From Candidatus Thorarchaeota archaeon (GTDB lineage: Archaea; Asgardarchaeota; Thorarchaeia; Thorarchaeales; Thorarchaeaceae): 6,679 nt of DNA. Made by a program: the position numbers and the translations under genes. Below are positions 6,351 to 6,679 of the stretch, in pieces (the stretch's first letter is position 1; every line of letters begins with the position of its first letter). The stretch covers positions 1-6,679 of the forward strand of contig JAEORI010000137.1 in NCBI GenBank assembly GCA_016840965.1, read 5' to 3'. The notes under the pieces are model-generated. The model was not told the origin of the DNA, searched no databases, and saw only the letters and a list, made by a program, of their open reading frames with translations.

Positions 6351-6354
6351 CACC
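6351..6354 (-). promoter_or_regulatory. Shine-Dalgarno-like GGTG supporting a TTG start
   Basis: On the minus strand GGTG lies 7 nt before the TTG at 6343. It belongs to an out-of-frame ATGGTG that stops after ten codons, so it serves better as a ribosome site than as a start. Confidence 0.4.
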
Positions 6355-6361
6355 ATTCGCG

Positions 6362-6369
6362 GATATATT
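6362..6369 (-). promoter_or_regulatory. Possible TATA box for the wHTH-CARF-like/RNase III-like operon (proximal)
   Basis: Minus-strand AATATATC would place the transcription start at about 6340, essentially at the TTG start codon, implying a leaderless message that would not use the GGTG site. An alternative element (6394-6401) is listed separately. Confidence 0.35.
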
Positions 6370-6393
6370 AGCTAGTAATTATGAGTAGGTTAC

Positions 6394-6401
6394 TATTATA
6401 C
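6394..6401 (-). promoter_or_regulatory. Possible TATA box for the wHTH-CARF-like/RNase III-like operon (distal)
   Basis: Minus-strand GTATAATA would start transcription near 6371, giving a leader of about 28 nt that includes the GGTG site. It lies only about 12 bp from the phased repeats of the divergent actin promoter. Confidence 0.35.
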
Positions 6402-6411
6402 TTATCGAAGG

Positions 6412-6451
6412 TAAATGCTCAGAAATGGCTAAAAATGCCCTGAAATGGCGA
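6412..6451 (+). repeat. Four tandem 10-bp repeats with invariant AAATG
   Basis: AAATG occurs at 6413, 6423, 6433 and 6443, exactly 10 bp apart. The units are TAAATGCTCA, GAAATGGCTA, AAAATGCCCT and GAAATGGCGA, with consensus NAAATG[CG]CNA. The spacing is about one helical turn, so all copies face the same side of the DNA. This could be a cooperative binding site upstream of the actin promoter or a bend. Confidence 0.65.
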
Positions 6452-6463
6452 TGTATTATACAT
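6451..6463. repeat. 13-bp palindrome ATGTATTATACAT
   Basis: Perfect 6-bp arms (ATGTAT/ATACAT) flank a single T. It directly abuts the phased repeats. Its size and form suit a dimeric regulator such as a winged-helix protein, but AT-rich palindromes of this size can also occur by chance. Confidence 0.45.
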
Positions 6464-6471
6464 AACTCAAA

Positions 6472-6488
6472 TACTTTTCGAAAAAGTA
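6472..6488. repeat. 17-bp inverted repeat TACTTTT-CGA-AAAAGTA
   Basis: Perfect 7-bp arms flank a 3-bp CGA spacer, ending about 19 bp before the actin TATA box. The position is typical of an activator or repressor site next to the basal promoter. The mechanism is inferred from position only. Confidence 0.5.
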
Positions 6489-6506
6489 GACGCCTATCGG
6501 ACGTAC

Positions 6507-6517
6507 CCTTAAATATC
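6507..6517 (+). promoter_or_regulatory. TATA box of the actin gene
   Basis: CCTTAAATATC matches the archaeal TATA consensus and repeats the CTTAAATA core seen before the HD gene. It predicts a transcription start near 6540 and a leader of about 55-60 nt before the ATG at 6597. Confidence 0.6.
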
Positions 6518-6541
6518 TTCTTCAAGAACAAATTGCTAGAA

Positions 6542-6560
6542 CAGAGTTTCTAAAACTCTG
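6542..6560. repeat. 19-bp inverted repeat in the actin leader (CAGAGTTT-CTA-AAACTCTG)
   Basis: Perfect 8-bp arms flank a 3-nt spacer. It starts at or just after the predicted transcription start, so it could be an operator that blocks polymerase or a hairpin at the 5' end of the actin mRNA. No T-tract follows, so it is not a terminator. Confidence 0.6.
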
Positions 6561-6581
6561 AGCTTATCAACAATCACAAAC

Positions 6582-6585
6582 GAGG
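6582..6585 (+). promoter_or_regulatory. Possible ribosome binding site of actin
   Basis: GAGG lies 11 nt before the ATG at 6597. The spacing is slightly long, but it is the only purine-rich candidate in the leader. Confidence 0.35.
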
Positions 6586-6596
6586 ACCGAAATAAA

Positions 6597-6679
6597 ATGG
6601 CTGAAGACGAGTTTCTTGGCGCTAAGCCCGTTGTCATCGACAATGGTACTGGCTTGAGCAAGAACGGTTACGCCGGCGA
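6597..6679 (+). CDS. Eukaryote-type actin (Asgard actin), N-terminus, truncated by window end
   Basis: The ATG at 6597 opens a frame of 27 complete codons reaching the window edge: MAEDEFLGAKP, then VVIDNGTGLSKNGYAG. This matches the phosphate-1 loop of eukaryotic actins and Arps (VVDNGSGMCKAGFAGD), with the D-N-G-[ST]-G-x2-K-x-G-[FY]-AG pattern intact, including the metal-linked Asp and the Lys that contacts ATP phosphates. MreB, ParM and crenactin differ clearly here. Known Asgard actins form filaments and interact with profilin-like proteins. A eukaryotic origin is unlikely because the neighbours are prokaryotic and there is an archaeal TATA box. Most of the gene lies beyond the window, so completeness cannot be judged. 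Confidence 0.88.
   Translation, partial: MAEDEFLGAKPVVIDNGTGLSKNGYAG

Larger units (their letters stand above)
6344..6596. other. Divergent 253-bp regulatory region between the wHTH-CARF-like operon and actin
   Basis: No gene or RNA gene was found here. From left to right it holds two candidate TATA elements for the minus-strand operon, four 10-bp-spaced AAATG repeats, a 13-bp palindrome, a 17-bp inverted repeat, the actin TATA box, an 8-3-8 inverted repeat and a possible ribosome site. The density of symmetric elements is far higher than in the other intergenic gaps of the window, suggesting a heavily regulated promoter. Confidence 0.6.

Noticed and set aside
6041..6388. 115-residue plus-strand ORF
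   Set aside because: It is antisense to the winged helix of the regulator gene and crosses its promoter, with no recognisable domain.
6412..6451. CRISPR-like array
   Set aside because: The repeat units are 10 bp with no spacers, far too short for CRISPR repeats; no other array-like pattern occurs in the window despite the CARF-like gene.
6542..6560. Intrinsic terminator
   Set aside because: The inverted repeat has no following T-tract and lies between a TATA box and a start codon, so an operator or leader hairpin is more likely.
6597..6679. Eukaryotic contamination as the source of the actin gene
   Set aside because: The same contig carries overlapping intronless genes, archaeal TATA boxes and prokaryotic families, and the CTTAAATA element before actin matches that before the HD gene.

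Overview
The window looks like chromosomal DNA from an Asgard archaeon. The best evidence is the right edge: an open reading frame from 6597 runs off the end and begins with a eukaryote-type actin nucleotide-binding signature (VVIDNGTGLSKNGYAG). The rest reads as archaeal and prokaryotic: tightly packed intronless genes, a gene start overlapping its upstream neighbour, Shine-Dalgarno-like sites, archaeal TATA boxes (CTTAAATA occurs twice), an archaeal-type CDP-alcohol phosphotransferase and a wHTH/CARF-like regulator. The base composition, by eye moderately AT-rich rather than extreme, would suit a Thorarchaeia-like lineage better than a very AT-rich Lokiarchaeon, but that placement is a guess.

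Layout, left to right. (1) On the plus strand, the 3' part of a sugar-phosphate nucleotidyltransferase with a C-terminal left-handed beta-helix is followed 4 bases after its stop by a membrane CDP-alcohol phosphotransferase with an intact catalytic motif. The pair probably activates a head group and joins it to a lipid or soluble product. A 138-residue plus-strand protein of unknown function (1175-1591) follows. (2) Converging on it is a minus-strand gene (1601-2608) for a soluble seven-repeat FG-GAP/VCBS-like beta-propeller. (3) Divergent from the propeller is a cysteine-rich 181-residue protein (2753-3298) whose C-terminus resembles the iron-sulfur motif of the archaeal/eukaryotic primase large subunit. 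It is followed by a SAMHD1/dGTPase-like HD-domain phosphohydrolase (3360-4871) with all its metal ligands. (4) Tail-to-tail with the HD gene, overlapping by 14 bp, is a two-gene minus-strand operon: an N-terminal winged-helix protein with a C-terminal CARF-like Rossmann domain (6343 to 5570), then an RNase III-fold protein with two of four catalytic acids replaced and no dsRNA-binding domain (ending at 4858). (5) This operon is divergent from actin across a 253-bp intergenic region.

That 253-bp region is the most structured DNA here. It carries four copies of AAATG at exactly 10-bp spacing, a 13-bp palindrome, a 17-bp inverted repeat, a TATA box, and an 8-3-8 inverted repeat just after the expected transcription start. 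The most interesting candidate for an undescribed system is the wHTH-CARF-like/degenerate RNase III pair beside a eukaryote-like actin gene with an elaborate promoter. A second candidate is the primase-like Fe-S protein next to an HD dNTPase-like enzyme. No CRISPR array, tRNA, rRNA or mobile element was seen.
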